Positions 24,504-36,540 of a stretch of DNA of 64,000 bases are shown here, in pieces; position 1 is the first letter of the stretch; each line of letters opens with the position of its first letter. The stretch spans positions 62,003,430-62,067,429 of the forward strand of contig ML679961.1 in NCBI GenBank assembly GCA_007922225.1. The letters run 5' to 3'. This DNA is from Emydura subglobosa (taxonomy: Eukaryota > Chordata > Testudines > Chelidae). Under the pieces are notes generated by a model. The model saw only the letters and a program-made list of their open reading frames with translations. It did not search any database and was not told the DNA's origin. The position numbers were made by a program, and so were the translations under genes.

Positions 24504-25670
24504 TATAGAATCATAGAATCATAGAATATTAGAGTTGGAAGGGACCTCAGGAGGTCATCTAGTCCAATCCCCTGTTCAAAGCAGGACTAACCTCAACTAT
24601 ATCATCCCAACCAGGGCTTTGTCAAGCCTCAGCTTAAAAACCTCTAAGGATGGAGATTCCACCACCTCCCTAGGTAACCCATTCCAGTGCTTCACCACCC
24701 TCCTAGTAAAAAACTTTTTCCTAATGTCCAACCTAGACCTCCCGCCCTGCAACTTGAGACCGTTGCTCCTTGTTCTGTCATCTGCCATCACCGAGAACAG
24801 CCTAGCCCCATCCTCCCTGGAACCCCTTTTCAGGTAGTTAAAGGCCGCTATCAAATCCCCCCTCACTCTTCTCTTTTGCAGACTAAACAAGCCCAGTTCC
24901 CTCAGCCTCTCCTCATAAGTCCTGTGCTCCAGCCCCCTAATCATTTTGGTTGCCCTCCGCTGCACTCTCTCTAACTTGTCCACATCCTTTTTGTAGTGGG
25001 GGGCCCAAAACTGGACACAATATTCTAAATGCGGCCTTACCAATGCCGAATAGAGGGGAATAATCACTTCCCGTGACCTGCTGGCAATGCCCCTCCTAAT
25101 GCAGCCCAATATGCCATTAGCCTTCTTGACAACCAGGGCACACTGCTGACTCACATCCAGCTTTTTATCCCCGTTACCCTCAGGTCCTTTTCTGCAGAGC
25201 TGCTGCCCAGCTCATCGGTCCCCAGTCTATAGCTATGCATGGGATTCTTCCTTCCTAAGTGGAGGACTCTGCACTTGTCCTTGTTGAACCTCATTGGATT
25301 TCTTTTGGCCCAATCCTCCAGTTTGTTTAGGTCACTCTGTATCCTATCCCTACCCTCCAGGGTATCTACCACTCCCCCCAGCTTAGTGTCGTCCGCAAAC
25401 TTGCTGAGGGTGCAATCTACCCCATCCTCCAGATCATTAATAAAGATGTTGAACAAAACCGGCCCCAGGACCGACCCCTGGGGAACTCCGCTTGTGACCG
25501 GTTGCCAGCTAGACATGGAGCCATTGATCACTACTCGTTGAGCCCTATGCTCTAGCCAGTTCTCTATCCATTTTATAGTCCATTCATCCAACCCATACTT
25601 CTTTAACTTGCTGATACGAATACTGTGTGAGACAGTATCAAAAGCTTTGTTAAAGTCAAGGTAATGAGTA
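24504..25670 (-). mobile_element. CR1 LINE, 5'-truncated, relatively young
   Basis: Read on the minus strand the element begins within ORF2 at [12 protein letters not shown] (RT motif A) and runs to the 3' end, where the eight-base repeat ATTCTATG is present about three times (24504-24527), the hallmark of CR1. The preceding UTR includes GACCTCCTGAGGTCCCTTCC. Truncation at the 5' side is the usual outcome of CR1 target-primed insertion. Confidence 0.95.
24597..25670 (-). pseudogene. CR1 ORF2 reverse transcriptase, carboxyl part
   Basis: Two long frames cover it. The first (25670-25151) holds [28 protein letters not shown] and the FADD active site in [12 protein letters not shown] single frame change near 25150 leads to the second (25154-24597), with [62 protein letters not shown] and the terminal [18 protein letters not shown]. 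Only one indel and no other stops suggests a young copy compared with 11245-12275. Confidence 0.92.
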
Positions 25671-28600
25671 ACACTTTCCCCAGATAAGCAACAGAATTCA
25701 GACCAGTTTACCCATGGAAGCCATTTTGACCCAAATGACATTCAGCCTTCAGTTAATGACCACCAATTTACAATAGGTACATTGTAAGAATGGTATGGTT
25801 GCAAAGTGCAACGCTCAAAAGTCAGGAAATAGTAAAATTAAAGATGAGCATACAGCCTTAGCTTTCTCTTCTCTTGTGTCCATATTACGTGTTAGTGTGT
25901 TTCACTGCATGCACATAATATTCCTCAAGTAATACAATCTCTCACCATTTTTTAAAATAAAATGTTAGAATGGGAGCTTTTGTGAAAGTAGTCATGACAG
26001 TAGGGTAACTTTAGAGTGCCAAAAATCAAAACTGATCAATATAATTTTTAAGGGTTACTTTGTTGCTGTAGATTAGCAAAAATACTTTTACCATTTTGAG
26101 ATTTAACTCTACGCTCTAGGGATGTCAAGCTTCCAGCACATTTACCAAACTACCTCCTTCAAACACACTACACAATCCCTCCCTCTCCTTTTGCAGACCC
26201 CCTTCACCACACTGCCTTCTCCCAACACTATTCGTTGTGAATGTAGTAGTTTGGAGAGGGCAACTCAGTAAAGGCAGTCCTGGAACACTGACTACTTCCA
26301 AACAACTTTTGGCTCCACTTCAGAGACAGAACTTCATGTAAACTGAAGGTCTAATCTCCTCTCCCCCCATACTCTCATTCACACAGTGTAGTTTAACTAT
26401 TTTCAGTCAAAAGATAAATTTTGAAGCTGACCTTAAAAACTATACTCATCTTTTGCTGCTGGACAATAGCTGTGTTTTCCTCGTTGTAGGGGAGAAAGGA
26501 CCTAAAATCATTGTTTTCTATATGATTTAAGATTTCATTTTTTTAAAAAGTAACCTTCTCGTCCTTGTGGTTGTGCAGATAACCTTGGAATGTGAACCAC
26601 TATTGTAATATCTTCAGTCTACACATAGACAACTCTGCTTGCAGCTCAGCTTTCTGGTGCAATCTGGACAGTATAATTAAGAAGGGTCTAGATAATTTCA
26701 CTATTCAGAACCCTATAGGGGACAGTGAAACTGACAGAAATCCACAACTGTCAAGTTGTATGTGACATTTTATGCAAATTATTTAGTGAACTAATTTGCT
26801 TACATCTATAAACCTCAATGTTATGAATTTTAGGTGGTGAAAGGCATCCGATATACAGCCATGTGTGGTTCAAAGGGGCAGTTTTATGTTGGTTTTGTTT
26901 TGAAAATTACTAAAAATATTTAGTTTAGAGAAACAAGAAATGGTAGACCAGCTCTTGCTAATTGTTTCTCCTACTGCCATCTCAGCTGTGTAGCTTCCAC
27001 TATTTAGTTACAGGAAGGTTTTTTTTATATATCTTAGAGAACACCATGATTAGGACCAAACTAAATAATTACAATTATTAACCATAGCTATTTTAATATT
27101 CAAGAAATGAAAAAAATATGAAAACACAAATGACTGAACACAAATGATAAACCAATTACTTTTGTTACAGTCTCCTCTGTAGCTTTGTCTCTCTGTGGAA
27201 AGTTTTTAATAAAGACTGTAGCCATGAGATTTAAGGGCAGATGGACCCGTTGGTTATTAATAACTAACCAGCCAGTTTATAGTTGGCAAAGTAAAACATT
27301 TTAACTATATTCTATGAAACTGAAGAAAATATTTAAATTGGTTACTTAGAAGAAACCATTTACACTGTCTTGAATCAGGACAGTTAACCAACATTAAACA
27401 TTAACATTTTAAATAATTTTTTTTTTTTTTTTTTTTTGGTTACCAATGTTTAGCCCTTATTCTTTTCAGGAGTACATGGTCTAATCACTTGGTGATTATC
27501 AGGAGAAACCATTCATTTTTAAAGTTACAACAGCATTCTAATATTTCAACAAAATTATTATAAGAATTTTACATTTTAATTTCTTGACAATGTTTTAGTC
27601 AACTTGTTTTTATCAATTTATGATGAAGTTTTGGGAAGAGGTTTTTTCCGGGGTAAGTGGGGAGGTGATAGTGTTGGTGGTTGTTTGCTTGCTTGTCTTT
27701 TGTCTTTTTTAGGTTTTGTGTTTTGTTGTGGGTTTGTTTTTATTTTTAGTCTATCTGTGGCAGCTAGCTTATAGAGATGGACTGGATAAGTTGTGAAGTG
27801 CTTGTTATCTAAGCAGAGGCGGATGATGTGGGATGCTTACTTTAAAGTGCTCTATACCCTTTTCCTTCTTATTTGTATGAAATTATAAGAACACTGACCG
27901 TGGTATGCTTGTTTAGTTTTTATTATTAGCTTCATGCCTTCAGGCTTGGTTTAGGTGGCATTTGTAGCTCCCGAATATGTAGTTTGTTTAATGAATACAT
28001 AATATTTCTAATTGCCTTTGTTTTTTCTGTGACAGGAAAGATTTAGATAACTTAAAGTTACTTTTAACTTTTTTTAGTCCATTTTTTAGATAACTTTTTA
28101 CTTTTACTGGAGTTGAACAGGAAATGAAATTCTGTTTTTAAAAAGTCCAAACACTTCTCTTCTTTACATAAAAAAGACTTTAGTTCTCAGAACAGCTTTT
28201 TAAAATTAAATAACTTTTAGAAAGTCATTAGCCTAAGTTAGTGACTTTATATGACAATTTTTGTAACCATTTTTTTGTTTGTTTTCGTGCATTGGATGAA
28301 TGTTTGATTATGCATTGCCATTAATTAAATAAATTAATTAATTCCCCCATTACTATACATATTCTATGTTTAAATGGCTTCTGACATTAATAATTAGTCT
28401 AGCATCAACTGAACTTGCTATATTTGTACTTAAAATATTTTTCTATTTATATAACAGGCAGTTATCTTCTGAAGAATTGTATTTAGATTAAAATATTTGC
28501 AAATATACGTATTAAAAGAAGCTTATGCCATTTTAAGCATTTGAGACACAACAATATATGTTTCCCACCATGACAACTTTAGTGTGTTTACAAAATAAAT

Positions 28601-31600
28601 CAATTGTAACGTGGATATTTCTAGAATTCTTTGAATTGGTTTAAACTCAGGTTTTTCTTTCAAAAGAAAAAGGAGTAGGGGTTGATATAGGCCCACTTTA
28701 ACTCTATTGTTCTGATGACACAATCCTGCATTTCTTTTACAATTATTGTATTTTCCTAAAAGAGTTTACATGGTTTGTCTGCTTGATGTTTACTTGTCCT
28801 TGAGAGCTAGAAGCAGAAATCTTTTGGAATTTTTTTGCTTAGCTTTAATATTTTGTAACATAATTATTTAACTAAGTTATGTTTCGAAGCATCCTAGCTA
28901 TACCATTCTTATAGCTATATTTTAATATTCAGTAAAAGTGCAAACAAGTCTGTAACAACTTAAAAATAAGCTATAATTTTATTAATATTATTTTGCATTA
29001 ATATAGAGACCTTTGCCCTAGAGCCGTGAAGCATGAAGTACTGTGTTTACCTATGGTGCAGCAACACACACTTTGGCATCTGGTTGGGTTAATCAATCTG
29101 CCCTATATTGCATTTCTGTTTTATTCAGTTCATTTAACATTGGAAAGAAAGAGAGAAGGGAAAAGGAGATACAAAGACAATAAAAAAAAAATCAGGCAAT
29201 CGCTTCCCCTTGAACATGATATGACAGCTTCTCATGGAAAAAAGGCGTTTCAGAATGTCTTAAGATACAAAACATGGCTTTTTAAATGGAATTTAATTTG
29301 CATCTATTCATGGCCCTGCACACATAATTCCATTTATTGAAATGTATCCTCCCACTCAAAGCTTAACTCAGAGCCTCTTGAAGGAAGTTCCTAATCCTCC
29401 AAAGTGATATTTTAATAATCAGGACAGAGGAAAAATTTAGCTGAAGTTTGCATTTTTTTTAAAGTCTCTCTCATCCATGTTCATCTTAACTCCTCCCTCT
29501 TCCATATGATTTTAAAGCTTGAGACAGCATTAAAAAAAGTGCAGAAGTCTTTAGTGGAATGAGTGGTGGTGGCAGGTCTCCTTAAGCTGCTATGAAATAG
29601 GATGAATCACAAACAGCACCAAAGTTGCATCATAGAAGACAGTGGTATTATCTGTTCAGGACTAAGCCACTGTAAATGGGTGCCAGCACATCAGCAGACA
29701 TATGCTGCACTAGGTATACACCCTGCACAGTTTACTCCTTCCCATAGTAGGAGTGAGACTAGATGAGAGATTGTGATTTACTATATCATAATCTCCTTCC
29801 TGCTCTGCTCCAGGGGCAGCAAACCACCACTCTGCCTCTTCTAAGGGCAGATTGTTAATTCATAATTTAGACCATAATTATATAGAACCACTGTTTCTTT
29901 TCACAACAGCAAAGAATAGTTTTTACTATTGATTACATTTCTACAATCAAATTCAGCACTTAATTACTGGGGAAATTTATTACAAGTATGCTATCAAAGG
30001 AGAAAAATTCCTTAATTCCTGAATATAGTGAATAATCCAATGTATAGCTGACCAGTGGAAAAATTTTTGTACTGTTGGAATTTTGTAAAACTTTAGGTAT
30101 GAACTCTGGCGCTTCCCATACGCAGAACTGAGTACTAGCACTGTTCTGGAATTTAAAAATAAAGTACAATTGTTTCACTGCAGTATGAAAAGAAAGTATA
30201 AATGAAGAAAGTATGAAATATCGTAAAAAGATGATATTTAAATGTTAAAGGGAACATTTATGCATGTGACAGATTCAATCTGTTATCAAGGTTTGATGTG
30301 CTTAATTTAACAGCCCTTCCACATGCTGTGCTTCTCCAATTCAGATCTGTGTTGCAGCATTTAGAACCACAGAAATTACAGGTGGGAAAAGGTCTATTTG
30401 ATAAGCACATCCTTCCCCCTCCAAATACAGGATTTAGCCAAAGGTAGAGGATGTATCAGACCTTAATCTCCTACTGTCCTGGGGCCTAAACCTTGTTCAC
30501 ATTACAGTTCAATAGGAGCAAGGCCAGCCCTTGATTAGTTCTTTCACATTTTTCATACCACTTTAAGCAATGGTGTAAACACTAGAGATCAGTATTGGCA
30601 GCACCAACCATGCAAAAACTATGGCAGCAAATATTCATGCCATTGGCTTTTGAGATTAAAAAAAAAATAATGAATTTTGGTTTCTTTTTAATTAGCCTTA
30701 TGGATTCTAAGCCTTAAGGGTGTACTCACCTCTTGCTTTCAGGCTCTTCTCCATAACCATAAATGCTAGTAATTTATTTTTTTTTAAATGAAAGCAGAGA
30801 TTCTCATTCAATCTCTTGATTCCAGCATTAAGAAAAATACCAGATATTGTGAGACTCAATAAAATCGCAAGAATTGGCAGCCCAGCCCAGAGATATTTGA
30901 AGGTAAGTGCAGTGATCTTTACTACTGCCTTAAAAGACTACAGAATTCACTTAATCACAGTGTGTATTGGGCAGCTGTGTAATCCTGGAGGTTGGGAGGG
31001 GAGAAGGGAAGTCTGCCATTTTAAAGATAAATACATTCAGCCTGGTCACATGTATCAAAAAGGGATGACCAGAGCAACAGCCATTGACACAGAAGATGCT
31101 TCTTGAGACCGAGGAACAACAGGAGGATTTCCATATCTCATATTAGGAAATAAATATTATCCAGATGCACAGTATATACTGAATTATGCACAAATCAAAG
31201 ACCACCAAAGAAATATGCAACCTACTTTTAAAAAGAAAAAAAAAGCAGTTGTGGAAGCCTCCTGCTACAACTTTAGACTTTCTTTTTTGACACATGCCAT
31301 CAAGCTGACAACATGGCTGCTTGCTGATCCATTAGTTCATATTTAGGTTTTTTTATAAAGAGAATTTTAAAAAATAATTATTAGTGATTTAGTCATGATT
31401 TACATTGTATCAAGTGATTGGAAACTATTTTATATTCCATCACAGTTTTCTGTGCGTGGGGTGGGTAGAGAACATTAAAATAAAGGGAGAAATGTTTTTC
31501 TGAGAGATTAATAGATTATCAGATGCACTGTATAAAGAGAAGAAAGGAATTAGTCAGCACTGCTAACTACTGAAGTCATCTAAAATCTGAGCGACAAAGT

Positions 31601-32324
31601 ACATATTGTTTCCCTTCTTAGCACCCAGAGAAACAAAAGCTCCAGTGGGCTGTTTGTAGAAGGGGCCATTATACCCAATTATAGATGGTTCAAAATCAGA
31701 ATATACAGGAGTATAACAACAGTAAGTGCATGATCAATGCCAGGCAGCTATGTTGTAGTTAGGGGGACCAGAGATCCTGATTTAATGAAGTCATCTAGGA
31801 CAGTCCCAGAGTTCTGCCCAGTTCTGATGTCACAAGGTTTTCACTAGAATCTTGAGACATCTCATCACTCCCTGGTTTATGTACCCCAGCCAGCAGCCTG
31901 GAAGAGGTAACAGGAAAGCTGCATGCACGCACCGCTATCTCATTCTCAAAAGGGGAGAGGGAAATGAGGAAGCAGAGCAGCAGTGAGACTGAGGACCTCC
32001 AGGAATCCAAGAAAGCTGCCAGAACAGGTGTGGTAATAGCATTAATTCACTTATTTGGTAAGCAGAAGCAGTAATTTAATTTGAAGTGAAGAATATTTAT
32101 TCACTGAGGCAGAATTAATAAGTTTTTGCGGGTGTTCATGTCTCTTTCCCCACTTTTTGTCTGGGGTTTGGAAGCTCATCTTTAGTTCTTGCATGGGCCT
32201 CTAAAAACTTGCCCCTGGCATCTAGACACAAAACAGCAGGAACTGGCTTCTGCACTTCCAGCAGATCTTCAGGTTGCTCAGGGGCACAGCACCAGAGAAG
32301 GATTTTGGGGTTACTCTGGACCTT

Positions 32325-32510
32325 AGGAATAGGAGAGAAGAGAAGGGGAGAGGAGCATAGAGAACTTGGGGGCAAAAAATGGGAATGTGAGAAGGAAAAA
32401 GGAGTAAGGAGTAAGATACTTAAGGGGAAGAAAGGAAAGCTGTGAGAGAAAAAATGGAGGTTGAGTAAAAGAACTGAGGAAGAAGGGTGAAAAAGGAAAA
32501 TAAATGGGGT
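32325..32510 (+). repeat. Purine-rich (A/G) tract
   Basis: About 185 bases are overwhelmingly A and G on the plus strand (GGAGAGAAGAGAAGGGGAGA at the start), with only scattered pyrimidines. It creates long serine/phenylalanine/proline-type frames on the minus strand that are not genes. Confidence 0.75.
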
Positions 32511-34019
32511 GCGGAGCAAAGAGAACTGGGATAACAAATGAAGGGAATATAGATAATAAGGCTCTGACATCCTCATCTGACATGGTTACAACTATCATAA
32601 TACAGAATGTTTACACTGTAGCATTTTACCAGCACAACCATGGGTCAACCATGATGGCTAGTCGACAGCTATCAAACTGCAAATCTATGTTTGCATTGGT
32701 GCCTTGTGCAAAAATCTGAGCAGCTCTCCCATTCGCTGAGTTGCTGGTGCCATGGCCAAAGCACCAGGGCCCCCTTTACACATGGAGCACTTTGCGATAT
32801 CCTTCTGCATAAAGACCTGGAGTTCTGAGGAAGACTGGCTAACCTAGTTATAAAAGCATAGCTGGGTGATCCCAACTACACACTATGTAAAAAGAGAGAC
32901 CTACAATTCAGGAAAGGCCTGACAATTATCACCAGACAGCCCTGCTCACAAACAAGATTGAAACAGAATGCACTCATACTATTAGGAACCAAGAGTTAGC
33001 CACATAAATATGATCCCTGTCTGATGTCATCTGTGTTACAACCTGGTTACAAATGTGGTAAAAATATGGATGGGCCAGTAGTAGATGCACTTTTGTTTCT
33101 AGAAATTGCTGCTGAAAAGCATGAGATAATACTTTAATATATAGGCTAACACTGGTTGTTGAGCTCTGTAGTTTCTCAGGTTTGGTTTGGTTTGGTTTTT
33201 AAATGAGCAATCCCATGCCTAAAGATGCTTTAGGCAGAAAGAAAACGAAACATTGATATTTAGCTATTTGCCCAGAACAACATGTGAAAATAAAACAGCA
33301 AACATACTGAAAAGATGCCAAGACCACAACGTCTGAAAAACGCTAGCAACAACAAATACATACAGGGAATGATTTGAGAAAGATGTTGAGAGAGCGAAAA
33401 GGATTCATCCTAACAAGTATAATTTGCTTTACAGGTGCTAATGCTGATAACTTAATCCTAGTTGAATTAGCTTAACACCCTCCTCTCTCTTGTAAAATGA
33501 ATTGGCTACTAGGACCACTCCAAAATGTGTTTATAGCTTCTGGCCTTTGCTCTTCCTTTTTCAACATCTAAGCTTTTGAGAAAAATTATGACAGTGGATC
33601 ACTGCAATTAGTTTCTGATAGCTCCAAGAGATAGTTTAATCATTAGAGTTACTAAAGGGACTAGAGAAAAGAGAGCCAGAGAGGACAGTAAAACCAAGTA
33701 AATAAAAAAAGATACTCAACTCACTAAAAATGAAGGAGATTGAAAAAAGTATGAAGAGTCTAAATTTTGTAATTATCTTCTTAGTGAAAAGTATCACTAC
33801 AAGCACAGAAGCAATACTCGGGAATTAAGGGACAATATTTAAAAAGTAGAGACGTTCATATGTGTGTGCAAAACAAACAAAAAGTATTGCACATATGCAC
33901 TACGTGTTTACCCACTTACTTCAAATGCATTCATACATTAGAGAAAAGCATAAGTAAATGGCTATTTTGCTGCCTAATGACTATTTGGCATACATCTTCC
34001 TATTTGCATGAAGAATTGC

Positions 34020-34095
34020 AGTAACTTTGTTTGCACCATGCCTTCCACAATGGATGGGGTCTCTAGGTGCTACTATAATACAAATAAATACAAAA
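34020..34095 (+). repeat. MIR-like SINE fragment
   Basis: CCATGCCTTCCACAATGGAT and GGTCTCTAGGTGCTACTATA match the 5' part of the MIR-like family in the window. Confidence 0.45.
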
Positions 34096-34217
34096 AACCC
34101 ACAGCATAGGTACTGATTAATTATTGTACCTGGATCACCAACATCTGGTTTTTAAAATACGCTCCTTTTGCTATTTGTGCAAAGTTTTAGTAGTGTGGGG
34201 TTAAAGGTGGAGATCAA

Positions 34218-35339
34218 TGTGACGCTGACAGACAAGGTGTCAACTTACACCAAGGCCCTTAGGCCACATCTGAACCCTGACGAATTCATACCTGGAGCAA
34301 GTCTGGCTCACTTGTGTGTTAGTACCGTTACAATAAATAGGTATTAGATGTATAAAAATGTGTCTAGTGTTTAGACTTTATGAAATGCTTGCCAGTTGCT
34401 GCCTGCATTAATCTCACTTCTAATATCTATATCTCATGTTATCAGATAATATTCAAGTGTTTGCTCTGTAACTGTAAAAGTGTTTGCTCTGTGACTGTAA
34501 ACCACCCGTCAGGAGAGAAGCATTACCGAGTGTGAAATAACAGGAGATAACATCTTCTGTGGCAAACAAAAGAAGGACCAGGAACATCAGACAAACCACT
34601 GTGGAACATCAGAGGGCAAAAGACTTTGCTGATTGCTTTTTGCCCACCCCCAAAGAGATGTGCTTGTGAATTTATCCAATGATCTTTAACTTTTGAGGGA
34701 GGAGGGGGCCGAGATAAAAATCCCTAATAAGAAGAAATTGTATCTCTATGCTGCTTGGACTTTGTGCAAGCAATATTTCTAAGCATAAGCAAAGGACCTC
34801 CAGTGCTTAGCCTGGGTTAGCCTTAAGGGACATAAAGAGCTTGCTTATTATAGAAGCTTCTATTACTTTTTGAAACTTAAGATTAACTCCTTCGTGGGTG
34901 TATATGTTTACCTGTTTTAAGTTTGTAAATAACTCACTTGTTTCCTTTTCCTAGTTAATAGATCTTTGGATAGTTTATTATAGGATTGGCTGCAAGCCTT
35001 GTCTTTGCTGTAAGATCTCAAGTGCAATTGCCCTGGGGTAAGTGACCAGTCTTTAGGACTGGGTGTAACCTGAATATTGTGATTTTTGGTGTAAGTAACC
35101 ATCTATCACAAAGGCAGGCTCACATGGGTGGCAAGAGAATCCAAGGGGATTGTCTGTGACTCCGTGGTTAGGCTGTTATAGTGCCTAAGGAGTTTACACT
35201 TGATATTTGGTTGTTGAAATCTAAGTATAGAACTCACAACCAGTTTTTTTTGGGGGGGAAGAGGGGTGTGCCCTGCTTCCTACCAGTCCATCCTGAGGCT
35301 GGTATTCATGTTCCTGAGCCACTGCAGGACAGCTTGACA
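34218..35339 (+). mobile_element. Solo LTR, 1122 bp, 5-bp target duplication ATCAA
   Basis: It begins TGTGACGCTG and ends CAGCTTGACA, 8 of 10 terminal bases being inverted matches, and is flanked by ATCAA at 34213-34217 and 35340-35344. The body has the look of a vertebrate endogenous retrovirus LTR: a GAGATAAAAATC box near 34711 as a possible promoter, and a pyrimidine- and GT-rich latter part. No internal genes remain, so the provirus was lost by LTR recombination. Orientation is inferred from the TATA-like box and is less certain than the limits. Confidence 0.8.
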
Positions 35340-35344
35340 ATCAA

Positions 35345-36235
35345 CTTCACAGCTCCCACAGACCAACATACGAAGTCTAAGATCGTTAATATACATCCTG
35401 CAGCTATAGAATTCAAACCCTGAGCCTGGGCTTCATCCCACAACTTTCCTACCCATTATGCAAAAGGTCAGCTATGCTAGGTCAGCTCAGGAATATCTAC
35501 GCAGGTCTGTCACACTGCAGCAGATGTCACACTTCAGCAGGGCAAGCTGCTTATAACTGAATGAGATAGCAACATTTTTCGCAGCTGTCCATTCAAAGTA
35601 GCCAGAAAGAAATGAGGGAGGAGAGGTAGGAAGAGGAAATTACTAAGTGCTATGCCTGTTTATTTTCGGAAATGACAAGTGGGAGCAAGGAGGGGGAGGG
35701 ATGCAAGATGCAAAGAACAACTTCCAGTTGAGACCAGTTCCACATTACTCCTACTTTGGTTGGATCACTAGACTTATTTTACTTGATTTTAATATCTGGA
35801 GCTTTTGAAAGAGATGTCAAATTTTTACAAGAAAGCATAAAATGATATTAGGAATTAGCTTGGAAACATCCTAAACCTTAACTCCTTTTACAAAGGAGCT
35901 TGTTTGCAAATTTCTCTGTTTTTCAGTGAGTGACAAAAGTTTAACTGATGGTATACAGGAGGTGATCCTACTCTGCAAGATCTTATTGTGGCTTATCAAG
36001 GGACAATTTTAGCACATTAAGGGGAAGCATGTGTGGTTGGAACAGTGAAAAGAGGGGTATTTTTGTTCTACAGTACCTTGGGATACATGGTGGTAGTGGA
36101 CAATGGAGAGAAATGAGGAAGAAAGGGTCTTTTACACATTGAAAATGTTAAGATATTTAGAATTTTTAATGAATATAAAAGACCCATCTTTACACATCTT
36201 AAAACATCTCATGATGGATATAACAGAAATAGGGA
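35345..36235. other. Intronic DNA, nothing recognised
   Basis: No gene or clear element seen. Confidence 0.5.
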
Positions 36236-36540
36236 GCGTTCAGAGACGGGTGATAAGAATGTTAGGGGCATAGAAAAGATTCATGTGGAGAGAGATGAAA
36301 AAGACAGACTGTTTAGCTTAGAGAGGAGACATTATAAAGTTATAGAAAATAATCAATGGGTAACCCTTTTAAATAATAAAATAATAAGAAGCCATCCAAT
36401 GAAATGTAAAGGTCACAAATTCAGAAAAAAAGGAAATACTTTTTCATACAACACACACAGTGAGACTGTAGAACTCATTTTCACAACATATCATTGAGTC
36501 CAAGAGCTTAGCAGGATTTTTAAAAAATGGCTTGGGGTTA
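36236..36540 (+). repeat. CR1/L3-like LINE fragment, old
   Basis: Pieces reading DRLFSLERRHYKVI, GHKFRKKGN and a following TTCATACAACACACACAGTG match the end of a CR1-type ORF2 and its 3' neighbourhood (compare 11800-12000). Diverged. Confidence 0.65.

Larger units (their letters stand above)
25671..34212. other. Long AT-rich intronic stretch, almost no recognised content
   Basis: No exon, LINE body or DNA transposon recognised over 8.5 kb, the emptiest part of the window. Small items: T run at 27418-27437, T/G-rich low complexity at 27635-27745, TTTGG repeats near 33180-33200, a purine-rich tract at 32325-32510 and a MIR fragment at 34020-34095. Open frames at 28523, 29026, 30816 and 31795 have no domain signature. 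Confidence 0.55.

Noticed and set aside
32136..32598. 146- and 91-codon minus frames rich in Ser/Phe/Leu
   Set aside because: They are the translation of a purine-rich tract.
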